From Sva-07 sp963715285 (GTDB taxonomy: Bacteria > Actinomycetota > Acidimicrobiia > Acidimicrobiales > Ilumatobacteraceae): 64,000 bases of DNA. The position numbers were made by a program, and so were the translations under genes. Every line of letters begins with the position of its first letter. Positions within the stretch are counted from its first letter, which is position 1. Below, piece by piece: positions 26,536-35,211 of the stretch. The notes under the pieces are model-generated. The model made no database searches. It worked only from the letters and a program-made list of their open reading frames with translations, and was not told the origin of the DNA. The stretch spans positions 111,582 through 175,581 of the forward strand of contig CAVQRU010000001.1 in the NCBI GenBank assembly GCA_963715285.1. The letters run 5' to 3'.

Positions 26536-27150
26536 TCAGTTCTCCAGCAGTGCGGTGAGCCCGGTGATCCACGCTGCACGGATCCGTTCGACGGAGCTGC
26601 CCAGCAGCCGGAGGTGAATCGTGTACGAGTCGTAGCTCGTGAGGACCAGCACCGCATCGACGAGGAACCCGCGGGCTGGGTGCTCGACCGCTCCGAGCTC
26701 GGTTGCGAAGAGCTCGCCGATCTGGACGCGGAACTGCTCGGCGATGACAGCGATCTGTTCGTCGATCGACGGGATCGAGTGGGCTCGCGTCCTGGCGAGT
26801 TGCATCGTGCCGTCGACGAAGGCGAACAGCTCGAGCCGTGCGTCGACGAATCCCTCGACGCGCTCAGCGAGTGATCCGTGTCCGACCTCGGGCACGGCGC
26901 TGAGCGGTGCGGCGTCCTGGAACGCCTGGTCGATCGCGGTGCGGACGAGATCGTCGAGATCGTCGAAGTAGCGGAAGATCGACCGGTGTGACACCCCGGC
27001 GCGTTCGGCGATCTCCGCCGCCCCGGGATGCAGGTCGCCTTCGCGGATCATCGCGAGCAGCGCCGTGATCACGGCGCTGCGGTTGCGGGTTCGGCGCATC
27101 GTGCGACCGTCGACGGGTTCCTCGTGGTCGAGGACTGGTGTCTGTGGCAT
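26536..27150 (-). CDS. TetR/AcrR-family transcriptional regulator
   Basis: A 204-residue repressor-type protein. The N-terminal helix-turn-helix is GAAEIAERAGVSHRSIFRYF followed by DDLDDLVRTAI; the C-terminal ~130 residues are a ligand-binding helical domain without a recognisable subfamily. ATG 27150 is favoured because TAGAAC lies ten bases upstream; an ATG at 27159 would be equally in frame. Its target is probably itself or the divergent DUF2786 gene, 61 bases away. Confidence 0.85.
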   Translation of the reverse strand: MPQTPVLDHEEPVDGRTMRRTRNRSAVITALLAMIREGDLHPGAAEIAERAGVSHRSIFRYFDDLDDLVRTAIDQAFQDAAPLSAVPEVGHGSLAERVEGFVDARLELFAFVDGTMQLARTRAHSIPSIDEQIAVIAEQFRVQIGELFATELGAVEHPARGFLVDAVLVLTSYDSYTIHLRLLGSSVERIRAAWITGLTALLEN

Positions 27151-27211
27151 CCGCTCCATCGTTCTACGCTCGCCTCGTGTGTCCACGCCCGAACCTCGAA
27201 TGGCGTGACTG

Positions 27212-27958
27212 GTGACGTCAACCTACTCCCGTTCCGACCGAGGCCGTGAGAGCGATTCGTTGCTGCAGAAGGTACGCAAGCTGATGGACAAGGCGGCGGC
27301 GACCACGAACCCCCACGAAGCCGATGCGTTCGCTCGTAAGGCGGCCGAACTCGTCGCGATGCATCGGATCGATCCCGAGCGCCTCACCGACCCTGCTGCG
27401 CAGTCGGAACTCGTGGTCAGAGAGTTGCTGTTGGGAAGGGGCGCCTACGTGCGCGCCCGGCTGGCACTCCTCCTCGCCGTGAGCACCGCCCACGATGCAC
27501 GGGTCGTGTTCGGCACGACCCCGACCGGCACGGTCGCCTACGTCGCCGGGTACGCAGCCGACGTCGACGTCGTCGAGGTGATGTACACGTCGCTGCACGC
27601 CCAGGCGGCGGCTCAGATGATGCAGGAGCGGCGATCGAGCGCGGCGGCGACCCAGCGCTTCCGCCGATCGTTCCTCTTCGGGTACGCCGACAGGATGGGT
27701 GAATTGTTGGCGGGCTCGCGGCGAGAAACGGAAGCGTCGGCGGATGCCGGCGACCCCACGGGTGGCTCGGCGCCGGCCCTACGCGCCCGGCGGTTGCGAG
27801 TGGACGCGTTCGCCGAGGAGTCCTTCGGCCGGGTTCGCGCGGCCCGCGCACCCGGCGCGGCGCAGGCCACCGGGTGGCGAGCCGGGGCTGACGCCGCCGA
27901 GCGAGCCGACGTGGGTCGGGCACGCCTCGTCGGGCGCCGGGCGATCGGTTCAGGCTGA
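27212..27958 (+). CDS. DUF2786 domain protein
   Basis: A 248-residue protein. LLQKVRKLMDKAAATTNPHEADAF (residues ~17-40) is the DUF2786 signature, followed by AARKAAELVAMHRID-like sequence. A helical middle (ALLLAVSTAHDARVVF; DVVEVMYTSLHAQAAAQMM) and a basic, Arg/Ala-rich tail complete it. DUF2786 proteins occur in chromosomes, phages and plasmids; function is unknown. GTG start at 27212. The next gene begins at its last base. Confidence 0.75.
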   Translation: MTSTYSRSDRGRESDSLLQKVRKLMDKAAATTNPHEADAFARKAAELVAMHRIDPERLTDPAAQSELVVRELLLGRGAYVRARLALLLAVSTAHDARVVFGTTPTGTVAYVAGYAADVDVVEVMYTSLHAQAAAQMMQERRSSAAATQRFRRSFLFGYADRMGELLAGSRRETEASADAGDPTGGSAPALRARRLRVDAFAEESFGRVRAARAPGAAQATGWRAGADAAERADVGRARLVGRRAIGSG

Positions 27959-28449
27959 TGGACGTCGACCGGGCGAGGGTCTACGCGGCCGAGGTCGCCG
28001 CGTTCGACGGAACGGATCTCGAGGACGTGATCGGATTCGCTCGGGTGGCGTCGTTGCTCGCCTCGGTCATCGAGGGCCCGTGGTGGTCCGGGCCGGTCGT
28101 CGAGGTGCGCCGGGCCCGGCGCGATGCCCGCTCGTCGTCGACGCGCTGTCCGGTGTCGCTGACGGGAGCGGTCGCCGTGATCCGGCTGGCTGACGCTCAG
28201 TCCACCGTCGCCACCGGTGCCCACGAGCTGGCGCATGCGCTCGCCGGGGTCGACGCGGGGCACGGGCCCTGCTTTCGGGCTGCCTACCTCGATGTGATCG
28301 CGGTCGTCACCAACATCGAGCCGACCGACCGTCGACGTTCCCTGCACGTCGACCAGCTCGCGGCGGCCTTCGACGACGCCGACCTCTCGATCGGGACGCG
28401 CCGATGGCCCGCCCCTCCCGAGTCCACGACCGGCGCGATCGCGCTCTGA
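27958..28449 (+). CDS. Putative zinc metallopeptidase partner of the DUF2786 protein
   Basis: A 163-residue protein. TVATGAHELAHALAG (~residues 83-97) holds HExxH, the zinc-binding and catalytic motif of gluzincin/metzincin proteases, and His/Glu candidates for a third ligand follow (DAGHGPCFRAAYL). No signal peptide. ATG overlaps the DUF2786 stop by one base, so the proteins are made together; I infer a functional pair. The peptidase family cannot be named. Confidence 0.65.
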   Translation: MDVDRARVYAAEVAAFDGTDLEDVIGFARVASLLASVIEGPWWSGPVVEVRRARRDARSSSTRCPVSLTGAVAVIRLADAQSTVATGAHELAHALAGVDAGHGPCFRAAYLDVIAVVTNIEPTDRRRSLHVDQLAAAFDDADLSIGTRRWPAPPESTTGAIAL

Positions 28450-28498
28450 CCGGCACCGCCATTGTTGGCGACCGGATCACTAGCATGGGCCGCCAATC

Positions 28499-28576
28499 CG
28501 GGATGTAGCGCAGCTTGGTTAGCGCGCCTGCTTTGGGAGCAGGAGGCCGGGAGTTCGAATCTCCCCATCCCGACCA
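28499..28576 (+). tRNA. tRNA-Pro (anticodon TGG), island insertion site
   Basis: Acceptor CGGGATG/CATCCCG, D stem GCGC/GCGC, anticodon stem CCTGC/GCAGG around TTTGGGA, T stem GGGAG/CTCCC. CCA is encoded at 28574-28576. From the anticodon loop to the second base after the acceptor stem (28532-28574) it is repeated exactly at 35427-35469, showing that its 3' half came with an integrated element. The displaced copy reads CGACGA there, so the original gene probably lacked CCA. Confidence 0.96.
28532..28574 (+). repeat. Left attachment repeat (attL) within tRNA-Pro
   Basis: 43 bases identical to 35427-35469. It rebuilds the 3' half of the functional tRNA. Confidence 0.9.
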
Positions 28577-28911
28577 CATCTACCAGGTCTCAGCCTTGCT
28601 CAGCTCGGAGACCGCGTTCTTCGTGATCGGCAACGACGGCCGGTTCATCGAGATGCCCGACTGCCGCAGATAGCTGCTCGCGGTGAACAAGTTGCGGCGT
28701 CACGCTTGGGCCGTACCCGAGTGGCCGACCGTTGGTGGATGTCGGGTTACGGCGATCGCGCTATGAGCGCTGTAGCCGGCACATCGAGTGCGCAGGTTTG
28801 CCGGATCTGCTCGGCCAGATGGCCACCGCGGTATCGCAACAATCTAGCGCTGCACTCGGGCCGTGATCGGCCCGCACCGACGGGTTGCGAAGTCTGCTGC
28901 TCTGACACATC
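28577..28911. other. Island left end, no intact gene
   Basis: No convincing gene. On the minus strand, about 38 open codons ending in TAG at 28579 (…LRQSGISMNRPSLPITKNAV…) read like the C-terminus of a protein, but the frame closes near 28690. It may be the tail of a lost recombination or replication gene. Confidence 0.35.
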
Positions 28912-28923
28912 TAGGGTTCGGTG

Positions 28924-30063
28924 ATGGGAGGAGCGAGCGTTGGCGTGAGGACACCAGGGTGGGTCCGGGATGGATTGAACACGTTGACCGGTCTGGTGCC
29001 TGCCGCGCTCGGGCTCGAGTCGGGTGATGGTGCGTCCGGTGATTCGTGGGACTTGGATTTGCTTCCAGGCAGCGGCGGTGGAAGCTTCGCATCGGTCGTC
29101 TATCGCGTGTCCAGCTTGCCCGACGGATTGGCCGGGGTGAGCCCACGGTCGTCGATCGCCAAGATCATTCGTCGCCAGGACGAACAGGAACCGTCAGACG
29201 TTCAGTACTGGCGACGGGAGACCGAGGCGTACTCGTCGAAGGAGATCAAGCGAGTCTTGCCTGACGGCCTGAGACTTCCGGTCTGCCATGCATCGGTGGA
29301 CCTCGAGGAATGCACGGTGCTCTTGTTGGAAGATCTCGGGCCCGACGATGGCTCGGCCCGCACTGCCGGCTGGTACGGCAACTTCGCACGATTACTCGGT
29401 CGGATGAACGGCAATCGCGACGTGGTCAGGCAGCGGCCGTCGTGGTTCACGACTGATTTCGTTGGCGGTGAGGCGCGGTGGGCGGCGTCGCTCGTCGCTG
29501 CAACCATGGCACCCCCGCCTGATTGGATTGCCCGGCTGTACAGCGAGCGGCGCCGCCGCGAGTTGACCGATGTCGCCAACAACTGCGACCGGCTCCTCGC
29601 GGCGCTCGACTCACTTCCCAAAGGCGTGGCTCATCTCGATGCGTTCAGTCGCAACGTCATCGCACGCGACAACGATCTCACACTCATCGACTGGGCACTC
29701 GTTGGCGAGGCACCAATCGGAGTCGACGTCGCCGGACTGTTCGTGATCACCGCTGTCCACCTCGACGTACCCTCCGATGACCTCGCCGAGTTCGAAGCGG
29801 CCGTGTTCGACGGCTACGTCGCCGGATTGTGCGACGTTGGATGTCCAGTGGCGACCGACGACGTGCGGATGGCATTCGCCGCGGCGGTGGCGTTGCGGTT
29901 TCTCGGGTTCGTGACGCGGGCCCGTCCGCTTCTCGTGGACAACCCGGACGCGATTGCGGCAATCGTGGGCCAGCCCGTCGAGGACGTCCTGAAGCACCTG
30001 GTCCAACTCGCAGACCACGTGGGCCCCATCGCCAGAGAATCAGCCCGCCGCATCAACCAGTAG
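28924..30063 (+). CDS. APH/choline kinase-like phosphotransferase
   Basis: A 379-residue protein of the aminoglycoside phosphotransferase (APH) kinase-like superfamily. The ATP-binding lobe has a Ser/Gly loop (GSGGGSFASVVYRV) and Lys in SIAKIIRR; the catalytic HxDxxxxN is AHLDAFSRNVIARD (~residues 237-250) and the metal-binding DW is LTLIDWALVG. It could phosphorylate an antibiotic, a small alcohol or an amine; no resistance can be claimed. ATG 28924 lies six bases after TAGGGT (leaderless), while GGGAGGAG before a GTG at 28945 would support a shorter leadered form. First gene of the tRNA-Pro island. Confidence 0.78.
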   Translation: MGGASVGVRTPGWVRDGLNTLTGLVPAALGLESGDGASGDSWDLDLLPGSGGGSFASVVYRVSSLPDGLAGVSPRSSIAKIIRRQDEQEPSDVQYWRRETEAYSSKEIKRVLPDGLRLPVCHASVDLEECTVLLLEDLGPDDGSARTAGWYGNFARLLGRMNGNRDVVRQRPSWFTTDFVGGEARWAASLVAATMAPPPDWIARLYSERRRRELTDVANNCDRLLAALDSLPKGVAHLDAFSRNVIARDNDLTLIDWALVGEAPIGVDVAGLFVITAVHLDVPSDDLAEFEAAVFDGYVAGLCDVGCPVATDDVRMAFAAAVALRFLGFVTRARPLLVDNPDAIAAIVGQPVEDVLKHLVQLADHVGPIARESARRINQ

Positions 30064-30373
30064 CGGCGAAGCCCTGCATCAACTGGGCAAGTCCGGCGCC
30101 CGGCCCGCCAGCGACCGTCATCTTGTCGCATGCTGTGCCCCCACGAAGTCACTCCGTCGCCACTCGGGAACCGGCCAACGCGCACGCCCTTGGCACTGCT
30201 GACGCCGCGCCATATTCACGCCCGCCACACGTCTGCCGACCCGCTCGCTATCGGCACGTGTCGATCGGTCGATTGCCCCCTCAGCCGCGACCGATAATCC
30301 CAGGCAAGAACGCTCCGATCCGCGCTCGGCTTCCGGCGATATGCGCACGTGAACTGCAACAGTTCGTCGAATC
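30064..30373. other. Intergenic region with degenerate repeat copy A
   Basis: No gene. At about 30286-30345 lies a copy of the island's degenerate repeat (GGCAAGAA, then CGATC, then CGCTCGGCTTCCGGCGA). Related copies sit at ~31015-31065 and ~35005-35060. Confidence 0.5.
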
Positions 30374-30393
30374 ACATCGTGATATCATGATGT
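30374..30393. promoter_or_regulatory. 20-bp operator-like palindrome before the toxin-antitoxin operon
   Basis: ACATCGTGAT faces ATCATGATGT: ten-base arms with one mismatch, ending one base before the antitoxin ATG. Ribbon-helix-helix antitoxins usually bind such sites to repress their own operon. Confidence 0.6.
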
Positions 30394-30394
30394 C

Positions 30395-30604
30395 ATGGCA
30401 AAGCAGACCACCGTTCGGTTGCCCGACGACCTCGCCGACGACGCCGAGGCCGTCGCCCGCGTCCGCGGCGACAGCGTCAACCAACTCATCATCGACGCAC
30501 TCGCCGCCGAGATCGAACGAGTCCGCTCCGACGAAGACTTCACCGCCCGCGCCAAGAAGCTCCTCGAGCGCGACCGGGAGATTCTCGACCGCCTCGCCAA
30601 GTGA
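30395..30604 (+). CDS. Ribbon-helix-helix antitoxin
   Basis: A 69-residue protein. TTVRLPDDLADDAEAVARV is a MetJ/Arc-type beta strand and helix, and SVNQLIIDALAAEIERV is the second helix, together the dimeric DNA-binding fold; the charged C-terminal helix (ARAKKLLERDREILDRL) would wrap the toxin. The toxin gene overlaps its stop (GTGA). Neutralises the Doc protein and autoregulates through the palindrome directly upstream. Confidence 0.88.
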   Translation: MAKQTTVRLPDDLADDAEAVARVRGDSVNQLIIDALAAEIERVRSDEDFTARAKKLLERDREILDRLAK

Positions 30605-31002
30605 CCCGCTATCTCAGCCTCGCTGAGTTCTGGTACCTTGCCGAGTACGTCACCGGGATCGACGCCCGAACGCTGATCAAGGCCAGCCGCGTCGAGCTCG
30701 CCGACTCCGCCCTGCACGCACCGCGAGCCGGCTTCGGCGACACCGACTTCTACCCCGACGTGTACGACAAGGCCGCCGTGCTCGCGTGTCGGATCGCCTG
30801 GAATCACCCGCTGCCCGACGGCAACAAGCGAGCAGCGTGGGCCTGTCTCGTGATGTTCATCGACCTCAACGACGGCGCGTGGAACGACGAGCAACCTGAC
30901 ACCGACGACGCCGTCGAAGCAATGCTCGCTGTCGCGGCACGCGAGGTCGACGAGACCTGGCTCGCAAACTGGCTTCGCGAACGGGTCACCTTCCGAACCT
31001 GA
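30601..31002 (+). CDS. Doc (death-on-curing) family toxin of the Fic superfamily
   Basis: A 133-residue toxin. The Fic-type catalytic loop is NHPLPDGNKRAAW (~residues 62-74; canonical HxFx(D/E)GN(K/G)R with Leu for Phe), the Doc sequence range, following LSLAEFWYLAEYVTG and FYPDVYDKAAVLACRIAW. Doc phosphorylates elongation factor EF-Tu and stops translation. GTG start overlaps the antitoxin stop. A decayed piece of a closely similar gene lies 22 kb away at ~53.1 kb. Confidence 0.9.
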   Translation: MTRYLSLAEFWYLAEYVTGIDARTLIKASRVELADSALHAPRAGFGDTDFYPDVYDKAAVLACRIAWNHPLPDGNKRAAWACLVMFIDLNDGAWNDEQPDTDDAVEAMLAVAAREVDETWLANWLRERVTFRT

Positions 31003-31298
31003 GCCGAGATGCCACTCGACAATCACCGATCGAAACCGTTCGCGCCGATCGCGCTTCCGGCGAAGTCGGTCGCCTTTTCCTGTCGAGGGGACACTGCATA
31101 ATCGCCGCCGACCGGAAGCGTCCAGTTGACGACCAGCTATCAAGACGCCCGGCGAACAGTTCCGACCGGTGTCTTCGTCGTGGACGGCGAACGTTCAAGG
31201 CTGGGTTCGTTCCGGACACGTCACCGAGCGCCCGCCGGAGGGTGCGGCTGTCCGCACACACGGTGGCACACCCAGCGTCCGAACCCCGCAAGAACGCC
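31003..31298. other. Intergenic region with degenerate repeat copy B
   Basis: No gene. At ~31015-31065 the degenerate repeat recurs (GACAATC, CGATCG, CGCTTCCGGCGA). The stretch 31110-31298 holds no recognisable feature until the -10 box at 31299. Confidence 0.45.
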
Positions 31299-31304
31299 TA
31301 CGCT
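31299..31304 (+). promoter_or_regulatory. -10 box of the cyclase/STAND gene, leaderless
   Basis: TACGCT lies six bases before ATG 31311, matching other leaderless starts in the window. Confidence 0.45.
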
Positions 31305-31310
31305 GGCGCG

Positions 31311-34300
31311 ATGTCGAATGCAGTTCGCACCCGACTGCTCGCCGTGCTCTTCGTCGATCAGGTCGCGTCGACCTCACTGCTACAGGAGCTGGGCGACCTG
31401 GAAGCAGATCAACTCCGGCGACGGCTGGAACCCATCCTCGACAGCGCGATCGTCCAGCACGACGGCAAGATCGTCAAGAAGACCGGCGATGGTCGAATGG
31501 CGGTCTTCGAGAGCGCCACCCAGGCGATCAACGCAGGCATCGCCATGCACAAGCGCTGCGATCGGGACAACCGGGCGAATGCTGGATCCGCTCAGCTGAA
31601 GATCCGCGTCGGTGTCAGTGTCGGCGACGTCACCGAGGAGAACGGGGACTATCACGGCACCACGGTCGTCGAGGCGGCCCGGCTCGAGAGCTCGGCAACC
31701 GAATCCGGCATGTTGTGCACCGACATGGCGCGTTCGCTGGTCGGGAACCGGAGCGATGGCCAGTTCGAGACCCGGGTCGCCATCGAAGCGAAGGGGTTCA
31801 CCGACCCGATCCCCGGCTGGGTCGTCACCTGGGAAGTGGAGCCGCAGCGCCAGCTCCGCACGCTTCCGCCCGAACTCGGCGCCGGTGGCCGTTTCAGCTT
31901 CGTCGGCCGCGAACGCGAACTCGTCGACGCACGTCGAGCGTGGGCAGGCGTCGGCTCCGGCGAGATCAACGGGATCCTCATCGCCGGCGAACCCGGTGTC
32001 GGCAAGACCCGGCTCGCGCGAGAGCTGGCGATCGAGGCAATCGACGATGGTGCGCTCGTCCTCTACGGGCGCTGCGACGAAGGAGTCGGGGCGCCGTTCC
32101 AGCCCTTCGCCGACGCATTGGAGCACTTCGTCGAACACAATGCGCCAACCGCGAGCGACCTCGGCCGCTTCGCAGGCGAACTCCGCCGGCTCATCCCCGA
32201 CCTCGATCAACGCGTCAGCGAGCTGCCGGGCATGATCGAGGCTGATTCGAACACCGAGCAGTATCGGTTGTTCGACGCGGTGCTGAGTTGGCTCGAGACC
32301 ACCGCTGCCGAGCAGCCGGTCCTGCTCGTCGTGGACGACATCCACTGGGCTGCCGAACCCACGCTGCTCCTGCTGCGACACCTCCTGCGGCGAGTCCCCG
32401 AGACACCGCTCTGCATAGTCGCAACATACCGAGACACCGAGGCCGACGGCAGCTCGCAGTTGCTCAGGTTGCTCGCGGAGACCCAACACCAGACCGGCAC
32501 GGCATCGATCAACCTGCAGGGCCTCGACGGTGCGGGCATCCTGGCGCTGCTCCGCGTCGCGGGACTCGACCTCAGCGCCGACGAGGCATCAACCGCATCG
32601 CTCGCCGAACGACTGCAGAATCAGACTGCGGGCAACGCCTTCTTCCTCGGCGAGGTGATCACGTTGTTGCGCGAACGCGGGATCGAGGAGTTCGGGGCCG
32701 GACTCCCCGAGGCGCTGGGAGAGGTCGTGCTCGACCGCTTGTCGCGTCTGTCGCCGACCACCATCGAGATGCTCAACGCGATCGCGGTGGCGAACACCGA
32801 GGTCAGCCTCGACGTGCTCGCAATCGCGACGGGTCGACCACGCTCCGAATTGGTCGACGCAACCGAGGAGGCCATGCATGCCGCGATCCTGGTCGAGGTT
32901 CCGGACGCGCCGGTGCGCTTTCGGTTCCAGCACGATCTCGTTCGCTCGACGATGTACGAGACGATGTCGCTGGGTCGGCGAAGTCAACGTCACCACGACA
33001 TGGCGATCGCCATCGAGGAGGTCCATGTCAGGGACCTCTCGGACTACCTCGACGAACTGGCGTACCACTACGACCGGTCGACAGATCCTGCAGATGCAGA
33101 CCGTGCCGTGATCGTGATGCAACTCGCGGGCGACAACGCCAGCAGGCGGCTCGGGTTCTCCACCGCCGTGGGCCACTACGAGAACGCACTTCGTCTGATG
33201 GATCGCTACGGCTGCACCCACCCCGAGCAGCTCCGCGGACGGCTCAAGCTCGCCCTCGGCGTGGCCATGAAGCGTGCCGGGGTCCGTGGCAGCAGAGCGA
33301 TGCTGTTCGAGGCAGCCGAGATCGGTGCCGCCAACGACGACCGGGCCACGATCGTGAGCGCAGCGCTCGCCAACACCCGAGGCTTCTTCAGCTCGGCCGG
33401 TCGCACCGACGACGACCGGGTTCGACTCCTCGAGATGGCGCTCGAAGCGGTCGGCCCCAACGATTCGGTCCACAGAGCGAAACTGCTCGCCAACCTGAGC
33501 GTCGAGCTCACGTTCGGCGAGAACGACGAGCGGCGGCAGGCGCTGTCGGATGAGTCAGTGGCGATGGCGGAACGACTCGACGACGAGACCTGTCTCGCTC
33601 ATGTCATCAACCAGCGCATCGGGGTGCTGTGGAGCGCCGAGGGCCTCGCCGAACGGCGTCGGCTCTGCGAACGTCTCCAAACGATCACCGAGCGCCTCGA
33701 TTCGCCGCAGTGGCAGTACACATCCGCGTCGAGCCAGTTCCAGGCGGCGATGGAATCGGGTGACCTGGACCTCGCCGACCGCTGTCTCGCCCAGATGCGG
33801 TCAACGCTCGACGAACTTCGCCAGCCGCTGCTCAAGTCGTATCTCCTCATGCGCGAATCGGTGAGGGCGATCGTCGGCGGCGACCTGGATCACGGCGAGC
33901 AACTCGCGACCGAGTGCTTCGAGCTGGGCCAGGCGTCGGGCCAGCCCGATTCGTTGACGTTCTACTTCGGCCAGTTGGTCAATCTCCGCTTCCACCAGGG
34001 ACGGATGGGGGAACTCGAAGCGATCATCGCGCAGGAGTCTGCAGCGAACCCGGGATTGCCCTCACTGCAGGCGGCCCTCGCGCTCTTGTACTGCGAGGTC
34101 GGCTCGCTCGACAAGGCGCGGGAACTGTTCGAGGATCTCGCCGACCGCCACGACGAAGTCCAGCACGACCTGAGCTGGCTGGTGATGACCACGTTGCTGG
34201 CCGACGCCTGCTTCCAACTGGGCGACGCCGACCGGGCACTGCGGCTCCACGCCGCGCTGGAGCCCTACCGTGACCAGTGCGTCGACAACGCCACCAACTG

Positions 34301-34583
34301 GTTCGGCAGCGTCGGGCACTATCTGGCATTGCTCGAACACACGATGGGCCGCTTCGACGAAGCAGATGCATCATTCGAGACGGCGGTGGAATGGCATGCA
34401 CGGATGCCGGCGCCATTGTTGTTGGCCCGTACGCAGATCGACTGGGCGACCAGCCTCCTCCGTCGTCCCGATCCGAACACAGGTTGCGCAGACGAGTTGA
34501 TCGCGGCGAGCACGACGGCTGCCGAGCGACTCGGGCTCGGCAACGTGCTCATGCGAGCAGCGAAATTGCGCGCACTACGGTGA
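31311..34583 (+). CDS. Class III adenylate cyclase-like/STAND ATPase/TPR regulator
   Basis: A 1090-residue signalling protein. Residues ~1-175 form a class III cyclase domain: metal Asp in VLFVDQVAST, second Asp in KKTGDGRMAVF, and the GTTVVEAARLESS segment, where the usual transition-state Asn is Glu but Arg remains, so activity is uncertain. An AAA_16/STAND ATPase follows, with GRERELVDARRAW, Walker A GEPGVGKTRLA (~residue 227) and Walker B LLVVDDIHWA. The remaining ~600 residues are TPR-like helices. There is no LuxR helix-turn-helix at the C-terminus. Such proteins sense ligands and signal via cAMP or partners. It is the largest gene of the tRNA-Pro island. Confidence 0.85.
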   Translation: MSNAVRTRLLAVLFVDQVASTSLLQELGDLEADQLRRRLEPILDSAIVQHDGKIVKKTGDGRMAVFESATQAINAGIAMHKRCDRDNRANAGSAQLKIRVGVSVGDVTEENGDYHGTTVVEAARLESSATESGMLCTDMARSLVGNRSDGQFETRVAIEAKGFTDPIPGWVVTWEVEPQRQLRTLPPELGAGGRFSFVGRERELVDARRAWAGVGSGEINGILIAGEPGVGKTRLARELAIEAIDDGALVLYGRCDEGVGAPFQPFADALEHFVEHNAPTASDLGRFAGELRRLIPDLDQRVSELPGMIEADSNTEQYRLFDAVLSWLETTAAEQPVLLVVDDIHWAAEPTLLLLRHLLRRVPETPLCIVATYRDTEADGSSQLLRLLAETQHQTGTASINLQGLDGAGILALLRVAGLDLSADEASTASLAERLQNQTAGNAFFLGEVITLLRERGIEEFGAGLPEALGEVVLDRLSRLSPTTIEMLNAIAVANTEVSLDVLAIATGRPRSELVDATEEAMHAAILVEVPDAPVRFRFQHDLVRSTMYETMSLGRRSQRHHDMAIAIEEVHVRDLSDYLDELAYHYDRSTDPADADRAVIVMQLAGDNASRRLGFSTAVGHYENALRLMDRYGCTHPEQLRGRLKLALGVAMKRAGVRGSRAMLFEAAEIGAANDDRATIVSAALANTRGFFSSAGRTDDDRVRLLEMALEAVGPNDSVHRAKLLANLSVELTFGENDERRQALSDESVAMAERLDDETCLAHVINQRIGVLWSAEGLAERRRLCERLQTITERLDSPQWQYTSASSQFQAAMESGDLDLADRCLAQMRSTLDELRQPLLKSYLLMRESVRAIVGGDLDHGEQLATECFELGQASGQPDSLTFYFGQLVNLRFHQGRMGELEAIIAQESAANPGLPSLQAALALLYCEVGSLDKARELFEDLADRHDEVQHDLSWLVMTTLLADACFQLGDADRALRLHAALEPYRDQCVDNATNWFGSVGHYLALLEHTMGRFDEADASFETAVEWHARMPAPLLLARTQIDWATSLLRRPDPNTGCADELIAASTTAAERLGLGNVLMRAAKLRALR

Positions 34584-34687
34584 CCGAGAAGGGCGTGTCC
34601 ACATCGAAAGTCAGAGCGAACCCTCCGTGCAGCGAACGCGCGGAGCCCGGTCGTAGGCAGCACGAGGCGATGGCCACCGTTCTAGGT
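34584..34687. other. Short spacer after the cyclase gene
   Basis: No feature seen. Confidence 0.3.
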
Positions 34688-34866
34688 TCAGGTGGCGTCG
34701 ACGAGTGAGCCGTATCGCTGCTGGGCGGCTCGTGCCGAAGTGCCGAGCAGGTAGCTGATCTTCTGCCACGAGGCACCGGTGCCAAGGGCGGCGATGACGG
34801 CATCTGCGACTTGGGGTTCGCTGCGCGCGCGAGCTGGTACTCCTCGACGTCTTCTGGCTGGTCGAG
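34688..34866 (-). pseudogene. Decayed small helix-turn-helix protein
   Basis: PQVADAVIAALGTGASWQKI followed by SYLLGTSARAAQQRYG matches the HTH tail common in small actinobacterial DNA-binding proteins. Upstream, a neighbouring frame reads LDQPEDVEEYQLARAANP and meets it after a one-base slip, and a TAG at 34867-34869 closes that frame. The N-terminus is lost. Confidence 0.55.
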
Positions 34867-35004
34867 CTAGCGCGCGACGATGCACCCGCAAGATCGATCT
34901 GGACAGGCGACCAATCGACGTGTGGTTGAAAGCTCTGACCGCCCGGCAACCGGCAAACCGGCATGCCTCGACACCCTTCAATCGGGCGACCGGCGCTCAA
35001 TGTC

Positions 35005-35060
35005 CACGCGATACTCACGGCAAGAAACGAACGATCCCTCGCTCGGCTTCCGGCGAACTG
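35005..35060. repeat. Degenerate island repeat, copy C
   Basis: CGATACTCACGGCAAGAA, then CGATCCCTCGCTCGGCTT, then CCGGCGA aligns with copy A upstream of the antitoxin, with gaps, over about 60 bases. It suggests an old duplication of the toxin-antitoxin flank. Confidence 0.45.
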
Positions 35061-35211
35061 TGCGGCCTCCAGGGGTGATCGGGCCACCGCATGACGCCGC
35101 CGTCGGCGCTTCCGCGTGAAGCTTGAGATGGACAGACCAAAGCCGTCGGCGACGGAGGCGCCCAGCGACCCTCTGACTCTGCGCAGCGGTCAGCTCATCC
35201 AGGGGTCCGCG

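Noticed and set aside
28578..28690. Gene at the left end of the island on the minus strand
   Set aside because: Only 38 open codons and a stop in frame upstream; kept as a note, not a gene.
34799..35110. Small plus-strand gene candidates in the 34.8-35.1 kb spacer
   Set aside because: Arg/Pro-rich translations without motif, overlapping repeat C and the HTH remnant.
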